NCBI GenBank assembly: GCA_023897205.1
Contig: JAHWDD010000005.1
Span: forward strand, 868,001-932,000
DNA length: 64,000 bases
DNA from: Exophiala sp. HKRS030
Lineage: Eukaryota > Ascomycota > Eurotiomycetes > Chaetothyriales > Herpotrichiellaceae
Reading direction: 5' to 3'
Part shown: one piece after another, positions 23,501-34,382 of the stretch
Numbering within the stretch: the stretch's first letter is position 1
Layout: each line of letters starts with the position of its first letter
Position numbers and translations under genes: made by a program
The notes under the pieces: model-generated
What the model was told of the DNA's origin: nothing
The model's database searches: none
The model's input: only the letters and a program-made list of their open reading frames with translations

Positions 23501-24198
23501 AAGAATACCTACCGACAGGGCAGACACCCCAGAAGCGCGACTGGGAATACCCAACCACCCTTCCGCGTACGGATAATCACGAGTCTATCATTGCAAGACT
23601 ACGTGGTTTGCCTGATCCAGCACTAGCATCGAGAACGCCAACTTCGCGAACACCTGCCCGCTCCCCGCGCAAGCAAACATCACCCAAGAAAGCGTTTAGC
23701 TCTCCAAGCAAGATGACCAGTCCTAGCAAGACGAAAGTCTTTACTGATGTGGATTCGGCCGATACCCAACAACAGCAACAACCCAACTCACAAAATCAAG
23801 TCGCCACTACCAGCTTGCCGTTTGATCAAAGCAAGTCCGGTATGGGTTTGAAAGAGATTGACATCAATGTCCTCGGTCGCCCACCCTCTGGCCCCTCTGC
23901 TCCGTCGCTAGCAGCGGGAACGGTTGAAGAGAAAGAGCGAGAACGCGAAGGAGGTAGACCTGTTCTGCTGGATTTCAGTAAGAGTCTGGGTCATGGCTCA
24001 GGACAGCCGCCGCTTAAGAGACATGCGACTACGAATGCGGTCGTGGAGAGCAAATTGCCGGCCAAGCAGAAATTCGCACGAGCTAAAAGTACAATGACGG
24101 GCATGGGAATGAATACAGGGGTTGAGAACTTCAGTCAGTCTGTTGGGCCGACTATGGGAGGAAGAAGATTGAGGAGTATGGTCAATCCCCCAGAGTAA
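20513..24198 (+). CDS. bimC: Kinesin-5 motor (BimC/Cut7/Kip1 type)
   Basis: Plus-end-directed homotetrameric mitotic motor that slides antiparallel spindle microtubules apart. Exon 1 is 20513-23077 (855 codons) and exon 2 is 23125-24198. The 47-nt intron 23078-23124 (GTGAGT...CTGAC...GCAG) is phase 0, giving 1212 residues, close to the usual length for fungal BimC. A basic N-terminal leader precedes the motor domain (about 62-425), with the P-loop GQTGTGKT at 148-155, NDLSSRSHT (switch I) and DLAGSE (switch II). A neck and long coiled-coil stalk follow. The BimC box lies at about 985-1010 (TGQTPQKRDWEY, PTTLPRT), whose threonine followed by Pro-Gln-Lys is the classic CDK site. The Ser/Pro/Lys-rich tail would bind microtubules. 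Confidence 0.95.
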
Positions 24199-24834
24199 TC
24201 TTCATGGTTGGAAACAGCAATATGATGGGCGAGCTCGTTGATTGCAAGGTTTTGGCTTGGGTCATTTTTTTGAATCGAAATTGAGTTACGAGATACCCCT
24301 ATTCCGTTTTTTGGTACGTAGATTACCAGTCGGTCTTATTGATGATGCTGCGAAGAGGCATTGGTTAGGAATATTGTATTGCTTACGGAGTACTCGTACA
24401 AGACAGTGGACAGGCCCTTTTTTAAATGAGAAGGAAGTATCCTCTTCTTGAATATAGCAGTGCTTAAGATCTGTGGCTTGGAATATTTCTTCTCATCTCT
24501 GCTAGAATCGGTTTTGCTGAATTCTGTGTGTATAGAATAAGAAGAAGTCAATACTGCGTAGAACTACGAGTGCGAGCACGAATACGAATACGATTGTTGG
24601 ATACAAATCGAGGCTTATCACGATAAGAAAAAAGTCCCCGCATCCAGCGTCATAGGAAAAAGTTGCCCGGGGTTTCAACTCACGACGATAAGAACCAACT
24701 TTCCTACGGAGACTTGTAATATACCTGAACGACCTCGACCTCGACCTAGATAACAATAACACACACTCTCCCTCTCTCTCACAAACACACATATACATGT
24801 TTCTCCGCATATCTTTCTTGTTCGTAACTACCCA
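24199..24834. other. Intergenic region, kinesin-5 3' side / racemase promoter
   Basis: These 636 bp are AT-rich and hold one copy of the recurrent TACGGAGTA 9-mer (24384-24392) followed by TACTCGTAC. CT-rich and CA-rich DNA at 24760-24800 precedes the next ATG, as is usual for fungal leaders. No gene seen. Confidence 0.5.
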
Positions 24835-25888
24835 ATGACAATGACAATGGAAACGACGCCGAACGTACGCATTCTCGTCATCAACCCCAACACGTCGACA
24901 CACATGACGGACGCACTGAGGCCGGTCCTTGAAGATTTGCAAATGCCATTTGTATGTATTCTTCTTCTTCCTTGTCAGCCAGCGTCCATGGCCCTTTTTG
25001 GCGGGGGGGAGGGGGGGGGTATTGTATTTGTTACTCTCTGGACAAACTGGGCGACCGGTCAAAATATGCTGGACAAGACGAGTGATGGTGGCCCTGGCCC
25101 CAGTACTTTTATTGTTGGACTGACCAGACCACGTACGTTGTTCCCAGGTCCAATACACATTCTTCACATCCCCCACACCGGGGATCCCAAGTATAAACTC
25201 CCCCGAAGACGCCGCCGAGTCGGCAGAGATCTGCCTCCCTTCGTTGATCCCTCTCCTACCTCACCACGACGCCTTTCTCGTGGCATGTTACAGTCGACAC
25301 CCTCTCGTCACGCAACTGAAGAGGGAATGCAAAAAGCTCAGTCGAGCGGCGACGGCCGGGTCCGAAGGTCGAGGGGCGAACAAGCACGTCACGGGGATCT
25401 TCGAGGCCAGCGTCCTGTCGAGTTTGGCGTTGATCGACGACGCTGAAGGGGAAGGGTTCGGGATAGTGTCGACGGGTAAAGTTTGGGAAAAGGCTTTACA
25501 GACTGCGGTCGGAGGGTTTTTGGGTGAGTCCGGAGACGGGGATGGGAACCCCACGGAAAAGTCGAGGTTCTACGGGTGTGAGACGACCGGATTGAACGCG
25601 AGCGAATTGCATGATTTGCCGGCTGACCAGGTGAGGGGGAAGATGATGGAGGCTACAAAGAGGGTCTTGAGGAGGGGCCAACAACAGCATGCATCTGAAG
25701 AGATTAAGTCGAAATCAAAGGTCAAGGCCATTTGTCTGGGTTGTGCGGGTATGGTAGGGCTGGAGGATGCGGTCAGGCAAGCTTGTGTGGAAGAGTTGGG
25801 CCACGAGGAGGCCAAGGACGTGTGTATCGTCGACGGGGTCAAGGCCGGCGTGGCCTTGTTGTGTTCTTTGGCGAGGACTGGGTTTTGA
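24835..25888 (+). CDS. DCG1-like Asp/Glu/hydantoin racemase family protein
   Basis: Exon 1 is 24835-24951 and exon 2 is 25148-25888, with a 196-nt phase-0 intron (GTATGT...CCCAG). The product is 285 residues. The start MTMTMETTPNV leads into ILVINPNTSTHMT, the hallmark N-terminus of the family. The two catalytic cysteines expected for proton shuttling are visible at 86 (ACYSRHPL) and 238 (CLGCAGM). Known members racemise hydantoins or allantoin, and yeast DCG1 is co-regulated with nitrogen catabolism; the substrate here is not evident. The intron is long for this locus and contains two G-runs (25003-25009 and 25011-25019). Alternative translational starts at the two following Met codons are possible. 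Confidence 0.9.
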
Positions 25889-26229
25889 AATAACTAGTGG
25901 CTACTTTGGTACTCAAAGAAAAGCATGAGCGAGCGTTACAGGGTACATATACGCATATACATGTACATACAAAGCAAGCAAAAGAGCCAAGCAGAGCCTC
26001 GCATGATTTCATGGTTGATGCTGCAGAGGACAGAGTACGACAGACCGAAAGCCTCTCATAGTTGACAGGGGAAAGTAAGTGTACCCAATTAACAACACTG
26101 GTGATGTCCATGTCCGTGCATGGTCATGTTCCACGTTCACATATTGTACGGGGTACGTACACGTCATATCCATCAGGCATCTGAACAAAAACAAACACGC
26201 TTCGAGGCAATCACCCCAGTCGAGGACGA
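25889..26229. other. Convergent 3' intergenic region, racemase / GMC oxidoreductase
   Basis: These 341 bp lie between two converging genes. It has alternating ATACATGTACATAC-type sequence near 25950 that can form weak hairpins, and presumably both polyadenylation regions. No gene. Confidence 0.45.
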
Positions 26230-28412
26230 TCACGAGGAAGCTTTGATCATGTCGGCGCCCTTTTCTGCCACGGCGTACGTACTCGCCATGATGTTTCCGG
26301 AGACGTGCCCGGGGAAGACGGAGGCGTCCACGACACGAAGGCCCCGGACCCCCTTGACCCTCAACTCGTTGTCGACGACTTCTCCCAAGGCGCACGTCCC
26401 GATGAGGTGGTACTGCGTGGCGATGTTGTTCCTGACGTAGTCGATCCGGTCGGATTCGGTGTCCAGGCTGGCTTCCGGGGGTGGCAGTTCACGCCGGTCC
26501 AGGGACTTTGCAAGGACCGGCTGTTTGGCGACTCGGTCCATCCAGCTCATGCCGGCGGCCAAGATTTTGGCGTCGACCTCGTTGCGGAAGTAACCCGGGT
26601 CGATCTCGGGAGCGGCCAAGGGGTCGGCGGACTTGATGTGGACGGTCCCCCGCGAGAGAGGGTGTTCCAGGCACATGAGCAGAGAAATCTGTTGGCGTCC
26701 CGGTGGTGGCGAGGAAAAGAATTGGGTCTGGTCGGACCCCTTGGACACGTCGAGACGGCAGCCTATACAGAAAGTCTGTAGGTTGGCAAAGGTTGGATCT
26801 CGGAGTTGATCGACGATGACCTGAGGAGAGGTCAGATACGTAAGCGATCACTCTCTTTGTTTCTTCTATCTTCTTTTTGGGGGGGGGGGGGGGGCTGGAG
26901 TGGTGGACAACAACGTGTGGCACAACAGTTGGTACTTAACGAGGGGGTGAGTAATTAGATACCTTTTCTTGAGCCTTTTCAAAATCCGTCCTGGCCAGAG
27001 ATTTGTCTCGAATCTCTTTTATCGTGGCTTCAAGTTCTTCAGGGGAGACGAGCGTGGAGTAAGATACAAACCCCATCATCATCCCGGGGGACGCGTAGGG
27101 CCCCTTTGCGCTCTTCTGGTACACGTCCTGTTGCATCTTCATAAACTCTTCGCCGTGGAGAGCGTCGAGCGAGGTGACGCCTGGTTTGAGATCGTACAGT
27201 AGTCCGCCGAGGACGTGGTCTTGGAAATTCGCACCGACGCCCTTGTTCTCGACGACGCACTCGACGCCGGCCTTTCGCAGGACGTCCGGGTCGCCGATCC
27301 CACTGAGCTCGAGGAGTTGCGGGCTTTGAATGACACCCGCGGACAGAACAACTTCGCGGGTCGCACCGACGGTGTATTTCTGCCCCTTGTGGACAAACTC
27401 GACGCCTTTGGCCGTCGTTCCGTCGAGGACGATCCGCGTGGCCTGGGCCTCGGTCAGCACCTTCAGATTTGGTCGATGTAGGTTCGGTCGCAAGTAGCCG
27501 GTCGCGGCGTACGACCGCTTCCCCGGGTCGTCCGCGCGATTGACCGCGCCCAGGCTGGAATAGAAGCCCATGTGGTCGCCGGACCAGGCGTCGTGGATGG
27601 TCTTCTTGGAGCCCGTCACGGCGTATGCAGCTTCGGCAAAGTCGACTTCAAAGGGAGAATACCAGTCATTGAAACTCGTGTGGATGGGACCGTCTTTGCC
27701 GTGGAACTTGTCACCACCTGCGATGGGCATGAATTGGGGATCGTCGTGGACGGGGGTCACGTCTAGGGTCTGATGTTTGCGGAAGTACGGCGCCATACCG
27801 TCCCAGCCCCAGCCTGGATTGCCCATGGATTCCCAACCATCGTAGTCTGCTCTGCTTCCACGAACATACTGTTCCGGTGGAGAAACTCAGCTAGGTGTCT
27901 CATCATGGCAGAGGGAATTGAAGCGGGACTTGGAAGGCAACAGACAAGAAAGATGACATTCTTGCCAGGGCAAGGAACAGGAAATGAATGGCATGAAGGT
28001 CATGAGACGTACCATTAGATAGTTGATACCGGAGGAGCCGCCGAGGATTCGCCCACGAGGCATCGAGTACACCTTGTTCCCGGCGTTGGGCTGAGGTGTC
28101 GATGTCATGCACCAATCGTACTCCGGACGACCAATCTAGGATTTTTTGGACTGAGCCTAGAGAAATCTCACACAGCACGTCACTCACCATGGTAGGGTAA
28201 AGAGCTGGCGTCGAGACCTTGGGATCGTCCATGCGGTTCTCTCCAGCTTCTAGTACAGCCACTGAGATCTTTGGGTCTTCTGTAAGACGAGCGGCAACAC
28301 ACAACCCTGCTGTGCCGCCCCCGACAACCACAAAGTCATATTGACGTGACACGAGCTCGTCGACCGAGCAGAGGGCATTTGCCCGGCCATTCATACCATA
28401 GGTGTTCGCCAT
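26230..28412 (-). CDS. GMC family FAD oxidoreductase (choline/alcohol dehydrogenase-like)
   Basis: Four exons: 28188-28412, 28013-28135, 26963-27868 and 26230-26820. Introns of 52, 144 and 142 nt are all phase 0, giving 614 residues. The FAD-binding VVVGGGTAGL is at about 28-37. GMC signature 1 is RGRILGGSSGINY, and signature 2 is GATREVVLSAGVIQSPQLLELSGIG, about mid-protein. His556 (YHLIGTC) and Asn594 (GHVSGN) align with the catalytic His/His-or-Asn pair of glucose oxidase-type enzymes. No signal peptide is seen, so it is probably intracellular. The substrate cannot be read from sequence; an alcohol, choline or a secondary metabolite are options. The third intron carries a 16-G run on the plus strand (26879-26894). 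The open frame continues upstream of Met1 without an ATG. Confidence 0.92.
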
Positions 28413-30433
28413 GGTGCACGTTGGGCTCTGCACTGCTCGAGAAAGAGACACAAAAATAGAAGGAAGCCACCGACGAGAACAATGTATCTTGTTCGATACC
28501 GTCGTGACCTTGTCTACTTGGACGGAAATACCTTTTGGAATTTCGCGAATCCTGTCGAAGTTCGGGACTACGGACTTCAATTCTGTAGCATTTCGGTACT
28601 GCCGACTTCAGTTCTGTCGAGTTGGGCACGAGTATTGTCGAGTTCTACCTCCCCCGCAATCACGTAGTATCAGGGTTCAATGAACGCCGATGGTCATGTA
28701 GACCGAGGATGATATTTGCGGGGGAGTTGTCAATCACCTGCGAGGGCAGTGCCCGATCCCTATGAGAGGGTAAGCAAGAGAGGAGAGACATTGTCGATGA
28801 ACACGGTCGAGCATTCGGAATCATGGATGTTCCACGGCCACGATTTATTGGTCGTCACGATTGACTCGCGGAAAACAATATCGCCGGGCCATTGTCTGTG
28901 TGTACGCCACGATAGCAGTGAGGAGGCAATGTTGAAACGGCCCAATGTAGCAACCGAACCAGAATTGGCTGGAGCTGAGTTTTTCAACAAGTTTAGAACA
29001 TGATGAATAATGTCGGTCTGTAGTGTGGTCATCATGCTCCCAATTCTGTGGCTTGCGTCTTGAAGAGAGTCGGCTCGATTTCGTGATTCTCTGCACGTCA
29101 GGTTGATGTCCAAAAATAGGGTGGGCCAAAGCACTGAAACTGGCGTAGCTGATGGATTGAGGTTTCAGGGCGTAGTGAATCAATGCGAGTGAGAAGTGAG
29201 TAGAGGGTACTCCGTGCTCATGGTCTGGACTGCTGTACAGTATGTACTTGTCAAGGCTCTAGGCGATGGCGAGAGCAAGTTATCTGCACCTTTTACGGAG
29301 TACCGCGAGTAGGTTTGGGACGCCGGTATCCATAGGTAGTATCCATATGTAGACGCGGTGGTGGTGTTGTCGTGTTGTCTTGTTGTTGGTGGCTGACGCC
29401 GTCAAGGGTCTAAGGGACAAGTAAGTACTGTACCTTTTCTCTCTGGATCTCGGCGTTCCAACATGTGCTTGTTTTTAAGCCGGTGCCACGTACTCCTTTA
29501 TCCACATATTTACGGTACATCCTTGTACAAGTCTGGCGCCCATCGCCCCTGTCGTTCCTATCCAATCCTACTTCATTTTCTGCTCGTTATGTCGCGTCGA
29601 GGCTGTGGCCGTGCATAGATTTTTTTTTCTGGTTCGCTTTGCTAAAATTTCCCACATCCCACCAGATCTCAGATGGCGGCGGCTGTGGCTGTCTCAATCT
29701 TCTTACTTGGGAAAATCGGTGGAAGTTTTCTCGGTGCTACATTCCTCCTTGTGGTCCCTGTCTTGAACACCCCTGCATCAGCCTCAGCATCCTGAATCCA
29801 TATCTCCCAATACGGTGTACACAATCCGTGTGTATTTGCATGTGAACGCCATGTCGTATCTCTATTCAGACCAACGTTCTAGTTCTACTTGGGGCACGTC
29901 CCATTCCGAGCCAGTTTTATCAATGCCCATTCTTGTTGAACCCACCTGCGAGCCACCTGAGAATCATCACAGGTACAAGTATATCTCGGGTGGTTTCCCT
30001 CTGATGCCGCCAACCACTTCTCGATGCTCTTGATTTGCGCTCCGTCATCACACCGGCCAACATCCTGATTACTGTGTTCGATCGATCCCCATAGACCGTG
30101 ATACAATCTTTGCCGTCCGTACCCGTACAGCATCTCTTGACACGGGTTTCACCCAATCCCCATTGTCACCTGTTGTGTTGGTTTGTGCAGAATCACCGGA
30201 GCTTTCGGCTTCCACCACACGAGCACATTACGAGTACAACTCACATCTACACATTCTCAACGTCAGACCGAATACCTCTCTCCACAAGTCTGTGCGGATA
30301 CTTCCAGGAACATATCTTGAGACGAGCATCCCCCAAGCTTCAATCTCTCACTCTCTCAACCACACACTTCCGACTCAGCAGCTAGCCTTACGCTATTTGG
30401 AAATACATCGGTTCAAATCAACCTCTCTTCACC
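28413..30433. other. 2-kb gene-poor region
   Basis: No open frame here has domain motifs or clean splicing. It contains two near-copies of ACTTCARTTCTGT (28574-28586, 28605-28617), an exact TACGGAGTA (29294-29302), a one-mismatch copy near 29208, and several GTAC-rich short palindromes. The right end (from about 30150) is CA/CT-rich and is probably the leader of the next gene. It could hide a noncoding transcript, but the sequence alone does not show one. Confidence 0.45.
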
Positions 30434-30772
30434 ATGTTCGACTCTCACAACCAGAATCCCTTATCTTCCAAATGTGAACACGGCCTGCGAAAAGCATACC
30501 AGAAGGCAAAGGCTTCCAAGTCTTCCAAGCCTTCCACATCAGCGAAATCCACTCCTGCTTCCTCAGCCTCTTCTTCCCGGACATGTTCGGCAGCCTCACT
30601 GGCACCAACTGAGCCTGTTGCCGAATGGGCGCACCAAGTTCATTTGATGCAGAATCGAAGATACGACTGGTGTCAAGGTTGTCACCCCAAGGTGTCCACC
30701 GCACAGATTCCATCGCAGAAGATCCTGCAGAAACACTTTCAAAATCACGAACCTTATCACGCGTACCAATGA
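30434..30772 (+). CDS. Small Cys/His-containing hypothetical protein (112 aa)
   Basis: A clean ATG in a CACCATG context follows a CT/CA-rich leader typical of this window. The 112-residue product starts with SKCEHGLRKAYQKAK, then a Ser/Ala/Thr-rich linker, then EWAHQVHLMQNRRYDWCQGCHPK. The paired C-E-H and C-x2-C-H elements could ligand zinc, and the charged C-terminal helix ends in His-rich residues. I know no family. It stands alone after a 2-kb gap, so it may be a lineage-specific gene. A chance frame is the main alternative. Confidence 0.45.
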   Translation: MFDSHNQNPLSSKCEHGLRKAYQKAKASKSSKPSTSAKSTPASSASSSRTCSAASLAPTEPVAEWAHQVHLMQNRRYDWCQGCHPKVSTAQIPSQKILQKHFQNHEPYHAYQ

Positions 30773-30964
30773 AGTTCGAATCTATTGTGGCATTTTGTTG
30801 AATTTAGCATGGAGTTGGTGAATGTCGAGAAAGAATCATATCTTGCATTGGCTTTGGGATGATGTTGATGAATCACGAATGTTGTACATAATGACAGCGG
30901 CTACCGTCATCGCTTCGACTATGACTATAATTCAAAGAAACTTGACTCATGACAAAGGCAGTCG

Positions 30965-31542
30965 TCAATGACCGTTTACTGCCGCAGTCCTGGCCTCTTT
31001 GAGCTTTTGGATTTGCTCTCTGAACATGCCCTCGTAGTCTTCTTGTCTGAATACCTTGGCTTCGTCAGTACACATTCAACTTCCAAGGAACACGCTTCAT
31101 ACCCTTGTAGCCTCAAGTGCACTTGGCTCACCCAGTTCTGGATCGGCACCGGCCTTCAACAGGAGCTTGATGATCTCGGCTTCATTCTTGAACACCACTC
31201 CTGCCAGTATGGACTGGCCTCGATCATTCAGTCTGTTGGGGTCTGCGCCATGCTGAACAAGTAACGAAGCGAGTGGCTCGTGGCCATGGTAAGATGCCAA
31301 CATCAGCTGAGTAGCTCTGGGTCAGCCCTGGAGTGAGTACTAGTTCTGGTCCTTACTAGACTATCTCCTTTATCATTGGTCAAATTCGCCGGCAGCCCCT
31401 GTGGTAATGCCTGTTCGAAGATGTCCATCTGCCCATGGCGAGCTGCCTCGAAAAACCTTGATGCTAAGGCAATGGCCTCTGGGGGCAATTCATCGGCTGT
31501 CTGTGGACCGCCCGTGGCGCCTGTAGGAGGGGCTGAATCCAT
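30965..31542 (-). CDS. Small ankyrin-repeat protein
   Basis: Exons are 31357-31542, 31103-31306 and 30965-31054. The two introns (31307-31356, 50 nt; 31055-31102, 48 nt) are both phase 0, giving 159 residues. The start MDSAPPTG is the first real ATG; the frame upstream has only a GTG. Helical pairs ALASRFFEAARHGQMDIFEQAL, LMLASYHGHEPLASLLVQHGADPN and KNEAEIIKLLLKAGADPELG are three ankyrin repeats with the GADPN/GADPE turn. The last exon (VFRQEDYEGMFREQIQKLKEA) is a capping amphipathic helix. Small two-to-three-repeat ankyrin proteins of this shape occur across ascomycetes and are mostly uncharacterised. It is divergent from the peroxiredoxin gene. Confidence 0.87.
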
Positions 31543-32427
31543 GGTTATGTTTTTCACTTAGTCCAGAGAGATTGAGCACGCTCTCAACGGGGGATCAAAT
31601 CTACGAATCTCTTGCCATTGATTACGGAGCAGTCAGCATTGAATATAATTCTAGACAGAAAGCCCCGGTGAATGACGTCGTTGAAGATATCGCTTATTCA
31701 ATGAGTAAGGTAAGGTGCAACGAACATTTAGCCTAACGTAGAGGCAACAATCTCAGTAACCCGAACATGAATCAATGCACGTCAAGCGTTAGTCCGAGAT
31801 CCAGCACGATTGATACAGTACGAGAACTCCATCATGGCTTGAGATTCAATCCAAGTATTGAGAAAGCCATCTCCTCGGCCTTTGCTTTTATGGACAGCCT
31901 TCCACGTGATCGGTGGACTGGTCTTGCAAGGCTGAAGTGCCGTCTCATCCCGGGCAAGAATCCCGAATGAATATTAGTCATGCTGCGATGGCGTGATTTA
32001 CGGGCATGATGATTTGTATACAGAAGGAAAATTGACACCACTGTGGAACTGACCACCAAGACCTTTTTCTCACAGCGTGCGGCCTTTGAACCCTTTCCCT
32101 ACGCTTCTGCGCTCGAGCAGCAGAGAAGCACGCCTTCGCTGCCCCTCCAATTGCTCGCTGATGCAATCATGGGCCCCTCCACATCATTGCGCGGGCCACA
32201 GAAATTTGCCCGCCGCCGACAGGTGATCCCCGTCTACAAGACAAAAAGATTTGTCGTTATGCCTGGGCCGTCTTAGAACAACACGAGACTAATCTACAGT
32301 ACTATATATCAAGCCCCCCGCCGTATTTCTGATCCGTCAATCTTAGCTTAACACAGTCAAAAGAGATACCCTTCGAGCACCGCCTTTTTACCTCTTAACT
32401 TCACGCAGTTCCAACACCGCAGTCACT
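31543..32427. promoter_or_regulatory. Divergent promoter region, ankyrin protein / peroxiredoxin
   Basis: These 885 bp separate two divergent genes. TATATAT at 32303-32309 sits about 120 bp before the peroxiredoxin ATG, a plausible TATA element. TTAGTCA at 31974-31980 (TGACTAA on the other strand) matches the T(G/T)ACTAA core bound by Yap1/AP-1 oxidative-stress factors. Both calls are motif matches only. Confidence 0.35.
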
Positions 32428-33367
32428 ATGGCCGACCGTCCAGAGCCGTACGTACCTAATGAATGATCCTCGAGCAGTTGGCGCAAAGCGACAACCGGCA
32501 TCCTTCGCATCTTCCGCTAACAACACCGTTGCTACAGTCTCCGTCTGGGTTCAATTGCCCCAAACTTCAAGGCAGAGACCACCAAAGGTCCCATTGACTT
32601 CCACGAGTTCATTGGCGACAACTGGGTCGTCCTCTTTTGTAAGAGCTGAGATACCATAACCACTGAGGCGTCGCTGACAATGTCACTTAGCACACCCAGA
32701 AGATTTTACGCCAGGTTCGTACCACCGAACAGCCCACTATCCCTACCTCCATCGCACACATTTGGGCTCAAGAGCTTCAAAAGAGATGGGTAAGGCGCAA
32801 TAAACGAGCAGGCGCTGACAATTCCCAGTGTGCACTACCGAACTAGGTGCTTTTGCAAAGTTGGAGCCCGAATTCGCAAAGAGAGGCTGCAAGTTGATCG
32901 GTCTTTCGGCCAACACGATCGACAGCCATGGAGACTGGATCAAGGACATCAACGAGATCAGTGGCAGCAACCTGCAATTCCCCATTATCGGCGACAAGAA
33001 CCGACAAGTGGCTCTGTTGTATGATATGATCGACCACCAAGACGCCACCAACGTCGACTCCAAGGGCATCGCCTTCACCATTCGATCAGTCTTCATCATC
33101 GACCCCAAGAAGACCATCCGAACCATCCTCTCCTACCCCGCCTCAACTGGCCGAAACACTGCTGAGGTGCTCAGAATCGTCGACTCCCTGCAGACCGGCG
33201 ACAAGCACAAGGTTACTACCCCGATCAACTGGGTGCCTGGTGACGATGTGATCGTCCACCCCAGTGTCAAGACGGAGCAGGCAAAGGAGATCTGGCCTGA
33301 CATGAAGATTGTCAAGCCATACTTGCGAGTAACTCCTCTGCCCAAGGACAAGACCACCGCAGCTTAA
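32428..33367 (+). CDS. 1-Cys peroxiredoxin (Prx6/Prx1 family)
   Basis: Four exons: 32428-32447 (20 nt), 32538-32638, 32691-32714 (24 nt) and 32829-33367. Introns are GT-AG and the joined frame reads ADRPEPLRLGS, VVLFSHPEDFTPVCTTELGAF. The 227-residue product has the peroxidatic Cys50 in PVCTTE and the upstream Thr in DFTP. The extended C-terminal domain, with NWVPGDDVIVHPSV, is characteristic of 1-Cys Prx6-type enzymes. It reduces hydrogen and lipid peroxides; no presequence is present, so it is likely cytosolic or nuclear. The two very small exons make this gene easy to mis-annotate. Identification is secure. Confidence 0.95.
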
Positions 33368-34382
33368 AGGACGGCCTGAAAGAGGAGATGTATCGCGTTA
33401 GCAGCGTCAAGAGTTTTAGTACCGTCCACCTTTGCAGATAAAAACAGAAATTTATACATCCTTAAGTCCAATGAAATAGTCCTAGAGTCTCCTCACAAGT
33501 GACGACCAACAGTGTTAGGCGCGTAGTTGGCGCTTCGACTGAAGTAGATAGACGGATCCAATCTGTGTATCGATTGCATGTGCTCGTAAACGCGCGGCTT
33601 TTGGCAACCCACGATAACAATTCGCATCGCAACCAACGCGGACACAAGAGCAACCTTAGCATGCCAGGGCGCGACATCTCATCCCTTAATCCTGGTCAGG
33701 AGGAGGTACTTTGATCTCCTCTGACTCGCCGGTTTGCATCTGCTGGGATCCGGCTTGGCACCGATCTTCGCGGGGCGTGCTGCATGAAGCCTGTCTAGAC
33801 CTGATGAGGGCAACGAACTCGCTACACAAATCGCAACTTAAATTCTCCTACACCACAGCCTTTGTTGTACAGGCTTGTCAGTCCCTTTCCGGCTTTCGAA
33901 GGCCTCTGCAGCGCCAGATAGCACAGACTGTGCTTCTCCCAAGGTCAACAAGTACGCATTTTGGCGTCGGCCCCTATTCTCAGGAAAAGGCCCCTCAAGT
34001 GACACCAAGCAAAGGACCTTCTTCAAAGACAGGCGTGATCCCGAGACAGGTTCTTTGTCCTGGCGGTAAGTGTTCCTCCTTTCTCGTCATGCATCGCACT
34101 GCCGACTTCCTCCTGTTTCCGATTCTCAATTCGGCTGCCTACTGGCACTTTGGGCGCGCAAGATCCTCGAGGACCTTTCCGAGGTCGCGAGGTCGAGATA
34201 GGGTCAAAATTGATATGCCAATAATGCTGGCTCTGTGTCAATGCAGGACTTGAGTTGCTATTTCATACTTCACTTGAGATCTCTCTTTTCCTCTTGCTTT
34301 GTCTTCTTTTGCTTTCTACGTTGTTTGACGGCTTAATATTGCTACTTTATACCACCTGATATGCTGTTGGATCGAGCTGATC
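33368..34382. other. Intergenic region upstream of the Kelch-BTB gene
   Basis: About 1 kb. Frames at 33711-34253 and 33875-34069 are open but lack family motifs; a GTAAGT at 34069 suggests a possible 5' UTR or leader exon of the Kelch gene. The last 130 bp are CT-rich. I cannot support a separate gene. Confidence 0.4.

Noticed and set aside
24502..25176. 224-codon minus-strand frame overlapping the racemase exon 1 and intron
   Set aside because: Low-complexity Ser/Arg and Val runs, no motif, contradicts the well-supported racemase gene.
28760..29134. 124-codon minus-strand open frame in the gene-poor region
   Set aside because: No domain, no leader or splice support, and composition like surrounding noncoding DNA.
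33711..34253. 180-codon open frame and a possible leader exon before the Kelch-BTB gene
   Set aside because: Not started by ATG, no motif; a GTAAGT at 34069 is suggestive but no matching acceptor joins it convincingly to the Kelch frame.
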